From assembly GCF_001423885.1 (NCBI RefSeq), contig NZ_LMPP01000001.1:186001-250000 (forward strand): a stretch of 64,000 nt of DNA, in the 5' to 3' direction. A program made the translations under genes and the position numbers. Below the pieces are notes generated by a model, which was not told the origin of the DNA, made no database searches, and saw nothing but the letters and a program-made list of their open reading frames with translations. Below are positions 1 to 8,775 of the stretch, piece after piece. This DNA is from Rathayibacter sp. Leaf185 (GTDB lineage Bacteria > Actinomycetota > Actinomycetes > Actinomycetales > Microbacteriaceae). Numbering within the stretch: the stretch's first letter is position 1; each line of letters opens with the position of its first letter.

Positions 1-1
1 G

Positions 2-868
2 ACCTACGAGATCGCCGTGTTCCTCGCGAGCGGGCTGCAGCGTCGCCGCGGCATCGTGGTCAACGAGGACGAGATCGCCTACATCGCTCTGCACGTCGGC
101 TCGTTCCTCGAGCGGGTCTCGCGCCGCGAGGAGCGCCTCTCGTGCGTGATCGTCTGCCCGAACTACTACGACCTCGCGCACATGCTCCGCCTGCGGGTCG
201 AGCGCTCGCTCGGCACCGAGGTCGAGGTGCGCTCGCTCATCACGCGGAGCGACGTCGACTGGGACCGCCTCACCGCCGACATCGTCATCACGACCATCGA
301 CGAGCGGACCTACTCCGACGAGGTCGTCGTCGTGCAGCCGTTCCTCACCGATCACGATGTGGAGGCGGTGCGCCGTGCCATCGCCCGCGTCCGCCGTCAC
401 CGCCGCCGCGCCCAGATCAAGGACGAGCTGCTGCAGTTCTTCGACGGGGCTCTGTTCTTCCGCAACCTGCACGCGCGCGACGAGTCGGCCATGATCCGCC
501 TCCTCGGCGAGCGGATGATCGCCCAGGGCATCATCGACGAGGACTACGTCGACGGTGCCATCGAGCGCGAGCGTATGAGCTCCACGGCGTTCACCGACAA
601 CCTCGCCGTCCCGCACGCGATGGCGATGAGCGCCGAGCGCACCTCGATCGCGATCGTCGTGAACGACGTGCCCATGGAGTGGGGCGAGCAGCGCGTCAAC
701 GTGATCGCGATGATCGCGTTCGCCTCGGCCGGCCGCAGCACCTTCCAGTCGGTCTTCGACCAGTTCGTCGAGGTCTTCGCCGAGCGCGCCGAGGTGCAGC
801 GCCTGATCCGCCGCTCCACCGACTTCACCAGCTTCATCGAAGAGCTGGTCCGCGTCTTCGACAGCTGA
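2..868 (+). CDS. PTS-regulated transcriptional regulator (PRD / EIIA domains), 5' partial
   Basis: The reading frame is already open at base 2, so the N-terminus (expected DNA- or RNA-binding region and first PRD) lies outside the window. What remains starts inside a PTS regulation domain (IAYIALHVGSFLER, with the phosphorylatable-type His). An EIIB-like segment follows (CVIVCPNYYDLAHML), and then a fructose/mannitol-type EIIA domain with the active-site context NLAVPHAMAM. The order PRD, EIIB-like, EIIA is that of BglG/MtlR-type antiterminators and activators, which sense sugar supply through phosphorylation by HPr and EII proteins. The regulated sugar operon is not visible. It converges on map across about 360 bp of palindromic non-coding DNA. 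Confidence 0.85.
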   Translation, partial: TYEIAVFLASGLQRRRGIVVNEDEIAYIALHVGSFLERVSRREERLSCVIVCPNYYDLAHMLRLRVERSLGTEVEVRSLITRSDVDWDRLTADIVITTIDERTYSDEVVVVQPFLTDHDVEAVRRAIARVRRHRRRAQIKDELLQFFDGALFFRNLHARDESAMIRLLGERMIAQGIIDEDYVDGAIERERMSSTAFTDNLAVPHAMAMSAERTSIAIVVNDVPMEWGEQRVNVIAMIAFASAGRSTFQSVFDQFVEVFAERAEVQRLIRRSTDFTSFIEELVRVFDS

Positions 869-904
869 CCGCTCACGCTCCTCCTCCTGCGGGGGATCGG
901 GAGG

Positions 905-983
905 GTGCTGTCGTCTCCGCCCGCCATCCCGCGCCCTTCGGGCGCCCGCCAGACCCGAGCCAGGCGTGCGGAGACGACAGCAC
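905..983. repeat. Palindromic repetitive element, copy A
   Basis: Outer arms GTGCTGTCGTCTCCGC (905-920) and its exact complement (968-983) form a 16-bp perfect stem. The interior holds a small hairpin (gcgccc-ttc-gggcgc, about 931-945) and a 20-nt segment (945-964) that is the exact reverse complement of 1077-1096 in copy B. It lies in the 869-1227 gap between convergent genes, so it may also act as a transcription terminator. The architecture (arm, shared core, inner hairpin, arm) suggests a REP-like mobile palindrome rather than a chance hairpin; this is an inference. Confidence 0.7.
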
Positions 984-1052
984 GCTCCCTCCGCTTCAGC
1001 CGGGATCCGCTCCGCCCCCCTCCAGTGCCGCTCCCCCACTGAACTCGAGGAG

Positions 1053-1143
1053 CGGGTGGGGTGCCTCGTCGCGGCTCCTGGCTCGGGTCTGGCGGGAGCG
1101 CCGCAGGCGCTCGGGAGGGAGCCGTGACGAGGCACCCCGCCCG
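1053..1143. repeat. Palindromic repetitive element, copy B (inverted relative to copy A)
   Basis: The core arms GGGGTGCCTCGTC (1058-1070) and GACGAGGCACCCC (1126-1138) are perfect complements. The stem extends on both sides with few mismatches (roughly 1053-1078 with 1118-1143). Inside lie the 20-nt segment shared with copy A (1077-1096) and a second hairpin (gagcgcc-gca-ggcgctc, 1097-1113). The arms differ from copy A in sequence yet still pair, which looks like compensatory change. No gene is seen in the rest of the 869-1227 gap. Confidence 0.7.
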
Positions 1144-1227
1144 TTCCGGTCGCCGTCCCGGCGCCGCCACCGCTTGGACAGTCAGCGGGTCGGATGCGAT
1201 CTGGAGGAGCGGTGTGCGACCCGGAGG

Positions 1228-2073
1228 TCAGGCGAAGGGGGTCGGCGTGATCCCGTAGGGCGCGAGACCCGCCGCTCCGCCATCGGCGAGCGTGGTGACC
1301 CAGATGCCATCGCGGTGGACGGCGACCGAGTGCTCCCAGTGCGCCGCCATGCTGCCGTCGACGGTGGCGACCGTCCACTCGTCGTCGTGCACGAGGGTCT
1401 CGGCACTGCCCGCCGTGACCATCGGTTCGATGGCGACGACGAGACCGGGCTTCACCTCGGGGCCGCGCTGACGCACGCGGTAGTTGAAGACGGGCGGGGC
1501 CTCGTGCATCGTACGGCCGATCCCGTGGCCGATGTAGTCGGTGAGGATCCCGTACACGCGACCGGTCCTCTCGGCCTCGTCCTCCACGTACTCCTCGATC
1601 GCCGCGCCGACCTCGTTGAGGTGGCGGGCGGAGGCGAGGGCCGCGATCCCGCGCCAGAGCGACCCCTCGGTCACCCGCGAGAGCTCGGTGCGCGCGGCGA
1701 CCTCGTCGGGGCGATCGGGGTCGTCCAGGACGATCGTCATCGCCGAGTCGCCGTTCCAGCCGTCGATCTCGGCGCCGCTGTCGATCGAGACGATGTCGCC
1801 GGCTCGAAGCACGCGCTCCCCCGGGATCCCGTGCACGACCTCGTCGTCGACCGACGCGCAGATCGTGTGCCGGTAACCCGGCACGAGCTTGAAGTTCGAG
1901 TGCCCGCCCAGGGCGACGATCGCCGCCTCAGCTGCGGCATCGAGCTCGAGAGTGGTCACTCCCGGCCGGATGATCGCACGGACGGCGTCGAGCGACGCGG
2001 CGGTGGCCAGCCCGGGGGCGAGCATCGACCGCAGCTGGTCAGGGGTCTTGTAGAGCGAGGAGCGCAGTGCCAC
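1228..2073 (-). CDS. map: Type I methionine aminopeptidase
   Basis: Cytosolic metalloenzyme that removes the initiator methionine from nascent proteins. The 281-aa product has the pita-bread fold signatures: VDDEVVHGIPGERVL, the metal-binding Asp in IVSIDSGAEIDGWNGDSA, the GHGIGRTMHEAP motif and the late Glu in VAIEPMV. Start is GTG, 3 bp after the adk stop, so translation is probably coupled. It is the last gene of the secY-adk-map unit. The initiation-factor/alpha-operon genes that often follow map (infA, rpmJ, rpsM, rpsK, rpoA, rplQ) are not here. Confidence 0.96.
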   Translation of the reverse strand: MALRSSLYKTPDQLRSMLAPGLATAASLDAVRAIIRPGVTTLELDAAAEAAIVALGGHSNFKLVPGYRHTICASVDDEVVHGIPGERVLRAGDIVSIDSGAEIDGWNGDSAMTIVLDDPDRPDEVAARTELSRVTEGSLWRGIAALASARHLNEVGAAIEEYVEDEAERTGRVYGILTDYIGHGIGRTMHEAPPVFNYRVRQRGPEVKPGLVVAIEPMVTAGSAETLVHDDEWTVATVDGSMAAHWEHSVAVHRDGIWVTTLADGGAAGLAPYGITPTPFA

Positions 2074-2076
2074 GGC

Positions 2077-2700
2077 TCAGGCGGCCGAGGGGTCGTCGAC
2101 CAGTCCGCCGACGCGGTGGCCCTCGAGGGCCGTCACGATGCGGTCGGTCACCTCGTCGACCGGTCCGAGACCGTCGACGACCACGACCAGCCCGCGGGCG
2201 GCGTAGACATCGATGAGCGGCGCGGTCTGCTCCTCGTACAGGGCGAGGCGGCGACGAATGACGTCCTCGGTGTCGTCGCTGCGGCCTTGCTCCGAGGAGC
2301 GCTTGAGCAGGCGACCGACGACCTCGTCGGGGTCGGCCGTGAGCTGCACCACGGCGTCGAGACGATTGCCGTCGGCGGCGAGGATGCGGTCGAGCTCGTC
2401 GACCTGCTCGGTCGTCCGCGGGTAGCCGTCGAGCAGGAAGCCGGTCGAGGCGTCCGCCTCCTGGAGACGGTCGTGCACGATCGCGTTCGTCAGCTCGTCG
2501 GGGACGTACTTGCCCGCGTCGAGGTAGGCCTTGGCCTGCAGGCCGAGCTCGGTCTCGTTCGCGACGTTCATCCGGAAGATGTCGCCGGTCGAGATGGCCG
2601 GCACCTCGAGGATCTCGCAGAGCCGGGAGGCCTGGGTTCCCTTGCCGGCTCCGGGAGGGCCGATCAGCAGGAGCCGGAAGCCCACCGGGTTCGAGATCAT
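2077..2700 (-). CDS. adk: Adenylate kinase, short-LID form
   Basis: Converts AMP plus ATP to two ADP in the cytosol. The 207-aa protein has a Walker A loop ([11 protein letters not shown]) near its start, the DGYPRT motif and AMP-binding residues typical of the family. It lacks the long zinc-type LID insertion, as usual for actinobacterial enzymes. The ATG overlaps the secY stop by 4 bp (ATGA), and map follows 3 bp after its own stop. The secY-adk-map order is a widely conserved tail of the spc operon and supports the assignment. Confidence 0.96.
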   Translation of the reverse strand: MISNPVGFRLLLIGPPGAGKGTQASRLCEILEVPAISTGDIFRMNVANETELGLQAKAYLDAGKYVPDELTNAIVHDRLQEADASTGFLLDGYPRTTEQVDELDRILAADGNRLDAVVQLTADPDEVVGRLLKRSSEQGRSDDTEDVIRRRLALYEEQTAPLIDVYAARGLVVVVDGLGPVDEVTDRIVTALEGHRVGGLVDDPSAA

Positions 2701-4019
2701 CGGAGGAGCCCTTCGTAGTGGCGCTGCTGGAGCTGCGAGTCGATCTGCTTCACCGTCTCGAGTCCGACTCCGACGATGATCAGGATGGACGTGCCGCCGA
2801 AGGGGAAGTTCTGGTTCGCGCCGACGAGCGCGAGGGCGACGAGCGGCACGAGGGCGATGAGACCGAGGTAGATCGAGCCGGGCAGCGTGACCCGGGTCAG
2901 GACGTAGTTCAGGTACTCGGCGGTGGGTCGTCCGGCGCGGATGCCGGGGATGAAGCCGCCGTAGCGCTTCATGTTGTCGGCGACCTCGTCGGGGTTGAAG
3001 GTGATCGCGACGTAGAAGTAGGTGAACCCGACGATCAGCAGGAAGTACAGCGCCATGTAGAGCGGGTGGTCGCCCTGCGTCAGGTAGTTCGTGATCCAGG
3101 TGACCCAGGCGGGCGCTTCCTGTCCGGCCGCGGGCTGGTTGAACTGCGCGATCAGCGCGGGCAGATAGAGCAGCGACGAGGCGAAGATGACGGGCACGAC
3201 GCCCGCCATGTTCACCTTGATCGGAATGTAGGTGTTGTTGCCGCCGTAGGTGCGCCGTCCGACCATCCGCTTGGCGTACTGCACCGGGATGCGCCGCTGC
3301 GACTGCTCGACGAAGACGACCGCGACGACGAGCACCAGGCCGATCCCGAGTACCAGGAGGAAGGTCTCGAAGCCGCGCGACTGTGCGATCGACCAGAGCG
3401 AGGTGGGGAACTGGGCTGCGATCGAGGTGAAGATCAGCAGCGACATGCCGTTGCCGATGCCGCGCTCGGTGATGAGCTCGCCCATCCACATGATGATGCC
3501 GGTACCCGCCGTCATGGTGATGACCATGAGGAGGATCGAGTACCACTCGTCCGTGATGATGAGCGCCGAGCACTCGGGAACGCCGGAGTTGCCGAACAGG
3601 GCGCCGGAGCGGGCGACCGTGATCAGGGTGGTCGACTGCAGGACGCCGAGCGCGATGGTGAGGTAGCGCGTGTACTGCGTCAGCTTCGCCTGGCCGGACT
3701 GACCCTCCTTGTAGAGGGTCTCGAAGTGCGGGATCACCACACGCAGAAGCTGCACGATGATCGACGCCGTGATGTAGGGCATGATCCCGAGCGCGAAGAT
3801 CGACAGCTGGAGCAGGGCTCCACCGCTGAAGAGGTTCACGAGCTCGTAGAGACCGGAGGTGCCCTGGTTGCCGGCGAGACAGGCCTGGACGGCCTCGAAG
3901 TCGACGAACGGAGCAGGGATGAAGGATCCCAGCCGGAAGATCGCCACGATCGCGAGAGTGAAGCCGATCTTGCGGCGGAGGTCGGGGGTGCGGAAGATCC
4001 GCGCAACGGCGCCAAACAC
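2697..4019 (-). CDS. secY: Preprotein translocase subunit SecY
   Basis: Channel-forming core of the SecYEG translocon in the cytoplasmic membrane. The 440-aa protein shows the expected series of ten hydrophobic helices and family motifs: the N-terminal [27 protein letters not shown]-type start, the cytosolic loop with [10 protein letters not shown], and [17 protein letters not shown] followed by the hydrophobic plug-side helix. The start is GTG with AGGAGA a few bases upstream. A long hairpin separates it from rplO upstream, which may let secY be set independently of the ribosomal genes. It overlaps adk by 4 bp. Confidence 0.97.
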   Translation of the reverse strand: MFGAVARIFRTPDLRRKIGFTLAIVAIFRLGSFIPAPFVDFEAVQACLAGNQGTSGLYELVNLFSGGALLQLSIFALGIMPYITASIIVQLLRVVIPHFETLYKEGQSGQAKLTQYTRYLTIALGVLQSTTLITVARSGALFGNSGVPECSALIITDEWYSILLMVITMTAGTGIIMWMGELITERGIGNGMSLLIFTSIAAQFPTSLWSIAQSRGFETFLLVLGIGLVLVVAVVFVEQSQRRIPVQYAKRMVGRRTYGGNNTYIPIKVNMAGVVPVIFASSLLYLPALIAQFNQPAAGQEAPAWVTWITNYLTQGDHPLYMALYFLLIVGFTYFYVAITFNPDEVADNMKRYGGFIPGIRAGRPTAEYLNYVLTRVTLPGSIYLGLIALVPLVALALVGANQNFPFGGTSILIIVGVGLETVKQIDSQLQQRHYEGLLR

Positions 4020-4058
4020 TACCTAAGGTCTCCTGCTCAGTTCTTGGTGCGGGATACA

Positions 4059-4125
4059 GGTCGAGCTTGCCACGCGCTCCCCCGGAGGAAATGACCCGGG
4101 GGGAGTCGCAGTGGCAAGCTCGACC
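4059..4125 (-). promoter_or_regulatory. Long stem-loop between rplO and secY
   Basis: A perfect 15-bp stem (GGTCGAGCTTGCCAC at 4059-4073 with its complement at 4111-4125) encloses a second C-rich/G-rich stem (about 4077-4085 with 4096-4105). It occupies most of the 121-bp rplO-secY gap. There is no T-tract on the minus-strand exit side, so it is not a classical intrinsic terminator. An attenuator or RNA-processing site is more likely (inference). Confidence 0.6.
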
Positions 4126-4140
4126 GACAAGCTGCTGGTG

Positions 4141-4668
4141 CTACTTGATGGATCCGCCCGCAGCGACGATCTTCTGCTCAGCGGAGCTGGAGACCTTGTC
4201 GACCGCGACGTTCAGCTTAACCGCAATGTCGCCGTCGCCGAGGACCTTCACCTTTTCGTTCTTGCGAACGGCACCCTTGGCGACGAGGTCACCGATGGTG
4301 ACGTCACCGCCCTGGGGGTACAGCTCCGCGAGAGCGGCGAGGTTGACGACCTGGTACTCGACGCGGAACGGGTTCTTGAACCCGCGCAGCTTCGGGGTGC
4401 GCATGTGCAGCGGCATCTGCCCACCCTCGAAGCCGACGCGCACCTGGTAGCGGGCCTTGGTGCCCTTGGTGCCGCGACCGGCGGTCTTGCCCTTGGAGCC
4501 CTCACCGCGGCCGACTCGGGTCTTCGCCTTCTTCGCGCCGACGGCGGGACGGAGGTGGTGGACCTTGAGCACCTGCTCGCGGGTGGCGGGCGCCTCGGAG
4601 GCACCCTTCTTCGTGGAGGCCTGCGCGGGAGTCGTGGACTCCGCGACGGCCTGGTTCTTGTCAGCCAT
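4141..4668 (-). CDS. rplO: 50S ribosomal protein L15
   Basis: Large-subunit assembly protein. The 175-aa product has an unstructured Ala/Thr/Lys-rich N-terminal extension of about 30 residues. The conserved L15 body follows: [34 protein letters not shown] and [20 protein letters not shown]. The ATG shares one base with the rpmD stop, consistent with coupled translation in the order rpsE-rpmD-rplO. The large stem-loop at 4059-4125 follows its stop codon. Confidence 0.96.
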   Translation of the reverse strand: MADKNQAVAESTTPAQASTKKGASEAPATREQVLKVHHLRPAVGAKKAKTRVGRGEGSKGKTAGRGTKGTKARYQVRVGFEGGQMPLHMRTPKLRGFKNPFRVEYQVVNLAALAELYPQGGDVTIGDLVAKGAVRKNEKVKVLGDGDIAVKLNVAVDKVSSSAEQKIVAAGGSIK

Positions 4669-4850
4669 TAGTCAATCTCCTCGACCTTCACCAGGTGGGC
4701 GACGGTCTTCACGTATCCGCGGTTCTGAGAGTTGTCCTCGCGGACGACGCTCTGACCGATCTTCCTGAGGCCGAGCGAGCGCAGCGTGTCGCGCTGGTAC
4801 TGCTTCTCGCTGACCTTCGACTTGACCTGGGTCACCTTGAGCTGGGCCAT
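4668..4850 (-). CDS. rpmD: 50S ribosomal protein L30
   Basis: Small 60-aa L30 ([13 protein letters not shown]..., [27 protein letters not shown]), a complete protein of normal size for the family. The ATG at 4850 coincides with the end of rpsE. Longer in-frame starts upstream would lie inside rpsE and have no family support. It sits between rpsE and rplO, its usual place in the spc operon. Confidence 0.95.
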   Translation of the reverse strand: MAQLKVTQVKSKVSEKQYQRDTLRSLGLRKIGQSVVREDNSQNRGYVKTVAHLVKVEEID

Positions 4851-5554
4851 CAGGAACCTGCCTTCGCGCTGGACGCGGCGGCGAGTGCATCGGCCTCGGC
4901 ACGAACCAGGCGCGGCGGGGCGACCTGGTCGAAGTCGAGACCACGACGAGCGGCGACGGCGCGCGGCTCCTCGAGCTGCTGCAGAGCAGTCACGGTCGCG
5001 TGGACGATGTTGATGGTGTTCGACGAGCCGAGCGACTTGCTCAGGACGTCGTGGATGCCGGCGCACTCGAGCACGGCGCGGACGGGACCGCCGGCGATGA
5101 CACCGGTACCCGACGACGCGGGGCGCAGGAGGACGACACCGGCAGCGGCCTCACCCTGGACGGGGTGCGGGATGGTCGAGCCGACGCGGGGAACGCGGAA
5201 GAAGTTCTTCTTCGCCTCCTCGACGCCCTTCGAGATCGCGGTCGGGACCTCGCGGGCCTTGCCGTAGCCGACGCCCACCAGTCCGTTGCCGTCGCCGACG
5301 ACGACGAGAGCGGTGAAGCTGAAGCGACGACCACCCTTGACGACCTTCGACACGCGGTTGATGGTGACGACGCGCTCGAGGAACTGGCTCTTCTCGGAGT
5401 CGCGCCCTCCACGGTCACGGCCGCCCTGGTTGCGGTCACGGCCGCCGCGGCGAGGCTCGCGAGCCTCCTGCTGCGGCTGCGTGGACGCAGCGGTCTCGAC
5501 GGGGGCCTCCGACACAGCGGCGACCTCGGGTTCCTTGTTCTCTGCCGCGCTCAC
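4850..5554 (-). CDS. rpsE: 30S ribosomal protein S5
   Basis: Small-subunit protein important for decoding accuracy and mRNA unwinding at the entry site. The 234-aa product has a long N-terminal extension (about 55 residues, Glu/Ala-rich then Arg/Gly-rich: [18 protein letters not shown]) of a kind common in actinobacteria. The double-stranded-RNA-binding S5 fold ([31 protein letters not shown]) and the C-terminal domain follow. Start is GTG, overlapping the rplR stop (GTGA). Confidence 0.96.
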   Translation of the reverse strand: MSAAENKEPEVAAVSEAPVETAASTQPQQEAREPRRGGRDRNQGGRDRGGRDSEKSQFLERVVTINRVSKVVKGGRRFSFTALVVVGDGNGLVGVGYGKAREVPTAISKGVEEAKKNFFRVPRVGSTIPHPVQGEAAAGVVLLRPASSGTGVIAGGPVRAVLECAGIHDVLSKSLGSSNTINIVHATVTALQQLEEPRAVAARRGLDFDQVAPPRLVRAEADALAAASSAKAGS

Positions 5555-5922
5555 AGGTTGAGCCCTGCCTCTCGTGCTCCATCGGCGATCGCGGCGACGC
5601 GACCGGCGTACTTGTTGCCTCCGCGGTCGAAGACGACCGCCTCGACACCGGCGTTCTTGGCGCGCTCGGCGACGAGCTCGCCGACCTTGCGGGCCTTGGC
5701 GGTCTTGTCACCGTCGAACACGCGGAGGTCGGCCTCGAGGGTCGACGCGGACGCGAGGGTACGACCCTGCGCGTCGTCGACGACCTGCACGAAGACGTGG
5801 CGGGCCGAGCGGTTGACGACGAGGCGGGGGCGCTCGGCGGATCCGACGACCTTCTTGCGCAGGCGGTCGTGACGACGACCGCGCGCAGCGGACTTGCTCT
5901 TTCCTCTGGTTCCGAGTCCCAT
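5551..5922 (-). CDS. rplR: 50S ribosomal protein L18
   Basis: 5S-rRNA-binding protein of the central protuberance, 123 aa from the ATG at 5922 ([17 protein letters not shown]). A GTG two codons upstream (5928) overlaps the rplF stop and is an alternative start. I prefer the ATG because related actinobacterial L18 proteins begin M-(A/G)-LGT. Family motifs [20 protein letters not shown] and [21 protein letters not shown] are intact. Confidence 0.95.
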   Translation of the reverse strand: MGLGTRGKSKSAARGRRHDRLRKKVVGSAERPRLVVNRSARHVFVQVVDDAQGRTLASASTLEADLRVFDGDKTAKARKVGELVAERAKNAGVEAVVFDRGGNKYAGRVAAIADGAREAGLNL

Positions 5923-5924
5923 GA

Positions 5925-6461
5925 TCACTTACCGCTCTTTCCGGCCTTGCGGCGAACGACCTCGCCGGCGTAGCGCACGCCCTTGCCCTTGTAGGGCTCG
6001 GGCTTGCGGATCTTACGAATGTTGGCGGCCACTTCACCGACGGCCTGCTTCGAGATGCCGTGCACGGTGAGCTTGTTGTTGCCCTCCACCGTGAACGAGA
6101 TGCCCGCGGGCGCGGTGACGACGACCGGGTGCGAGAAGCCGAGCGCGAACTCGATGTCCGAGCCCTTGGCCAGCACGCGGTAACCGGTGCCGACGACCTC
6201 GAGGCCCTTGGAGTAGCCCTGCGTGACACCGATGATGTCGTTCGCGATGAGGGTGCGGGTCAGGCCGTGGAGCGAGCGCGACTCGCGCTCGTCGTCGGGA
6301 CGCGAGACGAGCACCTGGGTGCCCTCGACGGACACCTGGATGGGGCTGGCGATCGAGACGGTCAGTTCACCCTTGGGGCCCTTGACGGTCACGACGGATC
6401 CGGCGACGGAGACGTCGACGCCCGCCGGGATCTCGATGGGGAGTCTTCCAATACGCGACAT
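5925..6461 (-). CDS. rplF: 50S ribosomal protein L6
   Basis: Binds 23S rRNA near the sarcin-ricin loop and factor-binding site. The 178-aa length is normal. N-terminal [15 protein letters not shown] and the C-terminal signature [14 protein letters not shown] are both present, with the two tandem L6 alpha/beta repeats in between. It lies 6 bp downstream of rpsH and overlaps or abuts rplR. Confidence 0.97.
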   Translation of the reverse strand: MSRIGRLPIEIPAGVDVSVAGSVVTVKGPKGELTVSIASPIQVSVEGTQVLVSRPDDERESRSLHGLTRTLIANDIIGVTQGYSKGLEVVGTGYRVLAKGSDIEFALGFSHPVVVTAPAGISFTVEGNNKLTVHGISKQAVGEVAANIRKIRKPEPYKGKGVRYAGEVVRRKAGKSGK

Positions 6462-6467
6462 GAGGGA

Positions 6468-6866
6468 TTACCACACGTAGGCGAGGACTTCCCCACCCAC
6501 GCCCTTCTTCTCGGCCTGGCGGTCGGTCAGCAGACCGCTCGACGTGGACAGGATCGCGACGCCGAGTCCGCCGAGGACGGTGGGGATCTCGGAGGACTTC
6601 GCGTAGACGCGGAGACCCGGCTTCGAGACCCGCTTGATGCCGGCGATCGAGCGCTCGCGGTTCGGGCCGTACTTGAGGGAGATGGAGAGCGTCGTGCCGA
6701 CGCGCGCCTCCTCGACCTTCCAGTCGGCGATGTAGCCCTCGCGCTTGAGGATCTCGGCGATGTGCGCCTTGAGCTTCGAGCCGGGGAGGGCGATGGAGTC
6801 GTGGTGCGCGGAGTTCGCGTTACGGATTCTGGTCAGCAGATCTGCGACCGGATCAGTCATGGTCAT
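6468..6866 (-). CDS. rpsH: 30S ribosomal protein S8
   Basis: Primary 16S-rRNA-binding protein, and in other bacteria the translational repressor of the spc operon. It is 132 aa from ATG 6866 ([18 protein letters not shown]), preceded by GAGAAAGG at a good distance. In-frame codons upstream lack family similarity. The C-terminal S8 signature ([20 protein letters not shown]) is present. It is the first gene after a 246-bp gap behind rplE, so it may have its own promoter or processing site. No clear promoter was found there. Confidence 0.96.
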   Translation of the reverse strand: MTMTDPVADLLTRIRNANSAHHDSIALPGSKLKAHIAEILKREGYIADWKVEEARVGTTLSISLKYGPNRERSIAGIKRVSKPGLRVYAKSSEIPTVLGGLGVAILSTSSGLLTDRQAEKKGVGGEVLAYVW

Positions 6867-7069
6867 GGCTGATGGTGCCTTTCTCGCCTGGTTTCGGCAC
6901 CCTTTACAAGAGTGACGACCTGTGGTGTGGGACGGCGCCGACGACGTCGACGCCCATGTGGCCGCGCGTGCGCAGGCCAACGAACCATGGTACATGGCAG
7001 AGGGTCTGCGGTCGAGGACCGATTCTCCGCCGGTCAGGCACGACGTGCCCTGCCCGGCGGGAACAGAAC

Positions 7070-7101
7070 AGCCGGGGAGCGGTTCTCACCACTCCCCGGC
7101 T
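7070..7101 (-). terminator. Hairpin after rplE
   Basis: Ten-base arms AGCCGGGGAG and CTCCCCGGCT form a perfect stem with a 12-nt loop, 11 bp beyond the rplE stop codon. The T-run after it on the minus strand is weak (TGTTCTGTTC), so termination may be partial. The rest of the 6867-7112 gap encodes nothing I can recognise. In particular, the S14 gene that many bacteria have here is missing. Confidence 0.6.
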
Positions 7102-7112
7102 CAGGGTTCTTG

Positions 7113-7697
7113 CTACGCGTTGTCCGCCGACTTGAACGGGAACCCGAGCTGCTTGAGCAGCGCGCGACCCTCGTCGTCGGTCTTCGCGGTGGTCACGACG
7201 GTCACGTCGAAGCCGCGGACGCGGTCGATGCGGTCCTGGTCGATCTCGTGGAAGATCGACTGCTCCGTGATGCCGAAGGTGTAGTTGCCGTTGCCGTCGA
7301 ACTGGCGGTCCGACAGTCCGCGGAAGTCGCGGATGCGGGGCAGCGCCACCGAGAGCAGGCGGTCGAGGAACTCCCACGCGCGGTCACCGCGGAGGGTGAC
7401 GTGCGCGCCGATGGCCTGACCCTCGCGCAGCTTGAACTGCGCGATGGACTTGCGGGCCTTGGTGACCTGCGGCTTCTGGCCGGTGATGGCCGTGAGGTCC
7501 TTGATAGCGCCGTCGATGATCTTGCCGTCGCGGGCAGCCTCTCCGACTCCGGTGTTCACGACGACCTTGACCAGTCCGGGGACCTGGTGGACGTTCGTGA
7601 AGCCGAACTGCTCCTTGAGCGTGCTGATGATCTCGGCCTGGTACTTGGCCTTGAGCCGCGGCTGAACCTTCGCAGCCACTGCGGTGGTGTCAGTCAT
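7113..7697 (-). CDS. rplE: 50S ribosomal protein L5
   Basis: 5S-rRNA and P-site-tRNA-contacting protein. The 194-aa product contains the L5 signatures: [53 protein letters not shown] and [13 protein letters not shown]. The ATG shares a base with the rplX stop. A hairpin follows its own stop, and it ends the rplN-rplX-rplE block. Confidence 0.97.
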   Translation of the reverse strand: MTDTTAVAAKVQPRLKAKYQAEIISTLKEQFGFTNVHQVPGLVKVVVNTGVGEAARDGKIIDGAIKDLTAITGQKPQVTKARKSIAQFKLREGQAIGAHVTLRGDRAWEFLDRLLSVALPRIRDFRGLSDRQFDGNGNYTFGITEQSIFHEIDQDRIDRVRGFDVTVVTTAKTDDEGRALLKQLGFPFKSADNA

Positions 7698-8056
7698 TAC
7701 AGTTCCTCACCCGACGCCTTCGCGTAGCGCACGCGAACGGTCTTGGTCACGCCGTCCTTGGTGACGGCCACGTTGCGGTGGCCGACCCGGGTCGGCTTCT
7801 TGGTCTTCGGGTCGACGACCGCGACGTTCGAGATGTGGAGGGGGGCCTCGATGGTCTCGATTCCGCCCTCCTTCGAGCCGCGCTGCGACTGGCCGACGCG
7901 GTTGTGCTTCTTGACGAAGTTCACACCCTCGACGACGACACGGTTGCGCTCGACCAGGACCTCGAGGACCTTGCCCTGCTTGCCGCGGTCTCCGCCGCGG
8001 GCCTGGGTAGCGCCCGAGATGACCTGGACGAGGTCACCCTTCTTGATCTTGGCCAT
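7697..8056 (-). CDS. rplX: 50S ribosomal protein L24
   Basis: Assembly-initiating 23S-rRNA-binding protein, 119 aa. It opens with the KOW-type motif ([29 protein letters not shown]) and contains [15 protein letters not shown] and the [19 protein letters not shown] segment typical of L24. It is 2 bp from rplN and overlaps rplE by one base, so all three are probably translated in a coupled way. Confidence 0.97.
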   Translation of the reverse strand: MAKIKKGDLVQVISGATQARGGDRGKQGKVLEVLVERNRVVVEGVNFVKKHNRVGQSQRGSKEGGIETIEAPLHISNVAVVDPKTKKPTRVGHRNVAVTKDGVTKTVRVRYAKASGEEL

Positions 8057-8058
8057 GA

Positions 8059-8427
8059 CTAGATAACCTCCGGTGCCAGCGAGACGATCTTCATGAACTT
8101 CTTGTCACGGAGCTCGCGACCGACCGGTCCGAAGATGCGGGTGCCGCGGGGGTCCCCGTCGTTCTTCAGGATCACGGCGGCGTTCTCGTCGAACTTGATG
8201 TACGAGCCGTCGGGACGACGGGTCTGCTTGATGGTGCGGACGATGACCGCCTTGACGACGTCGCCCTTCTTGACGTTGCCGCCGGGGATCGCGTCCTTGA
8301 CGGTCGCGACGATGATGTCGCCGAGGCCGGCGTAGCGGCGGCCGGAGCCGCCGAGGACGCGGATGGTGAGGAGCATCTTGGCGCCGGTGTTGTCGGCGAC
8401 CTTGACTCGGGATTCTTGCTGAAGCAT
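8059..8427 (-). CDS. rplN: 50S ribosomal protein L14
   Basis: 122-aa L14 with no length anomaly: [19 protein letters not shown] at the start, and the family signature around [20 protein letters not shown]. It contacts 16S rRNA in intersubunit bridges. It follows rpsQ after 33 bp containing a perfect 20-bp palindrome, so its level may be set separately from the upstream S10-to-S17 block. Confidence 0.97.
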   Translation of the reverse strand: MLQQESRVKVADNTGAKMLLTIRVLGGSGRRYAGLGDIIVATVKDAIPGGNVKKGDVVKAVIVRTIKQTRRPDGSYIKFDENAAVILKNDGDPRGTRIFGPVGRELRDKKFMKIVSLAPEVI

Positions 8428-8446
8428 GTGTCTCTCCTGCTAACTC

Positions 8447-8466
8447 AAGTAGGCCGCGGCCTACTT
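8447..8466 (-). promoter_or_regulatory. Perfect 20-bp palindrome at the rpsQ/rplN junction
   Basis: The 20 bases 8447-8466 (core TAGGCCGCGGCCTA) are fully self-complementary and include the rpsQ stop codon. In RNA the arms could fold into a tight hairpin, or the site could be a DNA palindrome. No T-tract follows, so partial attenuation or an mRNA-stabilising structure is more likely than full termination (inference). Confidence 0.5.
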
Positions 8467-8775
8467 GGCCTTCTCGAGGATCTCGACCAGGCGCCAGCGC
8501 TTCGTGGCGCTGAGGGGACGGGTCTCGCTGATGACGACCGAGTCGCCGATACCGGCGGAGTTGAGCTCGTCGTGGACCTTGACCTTGGACGTACGGCGGA
8601 TGACCTTGCCGTACAGCGGGTGCTTCACCCGGTCCTCGACCTCGACGACGATGGTCTTGTCCATCTTGTCGCTGGTCACGTAGCCGCGGCGCGTCTTGCG
8701 GTAGCCGCGAGCGCCCTCCTGCTTGACGTCGTGGGCGGCCGACTCGTGGCCGGCGCTGTCATTGACGGTTGCCAT
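8461..8775 (-). CDS. rpsQ: 30S ribosomal protein S17
   Basis: Primary 16S-rRNA-binding protein of the body of the 30S subunit. It is 104 aa with about 25 extra N-terminal residues ([18 protein letters not shown]) before the conserved OB-fold start [21 protein letters not shown], and the signature [20 protein letters not shown]. It shares one base with rpmC. Its stop codon lies inside the palindrome at 8447-8466. Confidence 0.96.
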   Translation of the reverse strand: MATVNDSAGHESAAHDVKQEGARGYRKTRRGYVTSDKMDKTIVVEVEDRVKHPLYGKVIRRTSKVKVHDELNSAGIGDSVVISETRPLSATKRWRLVEILEKAK

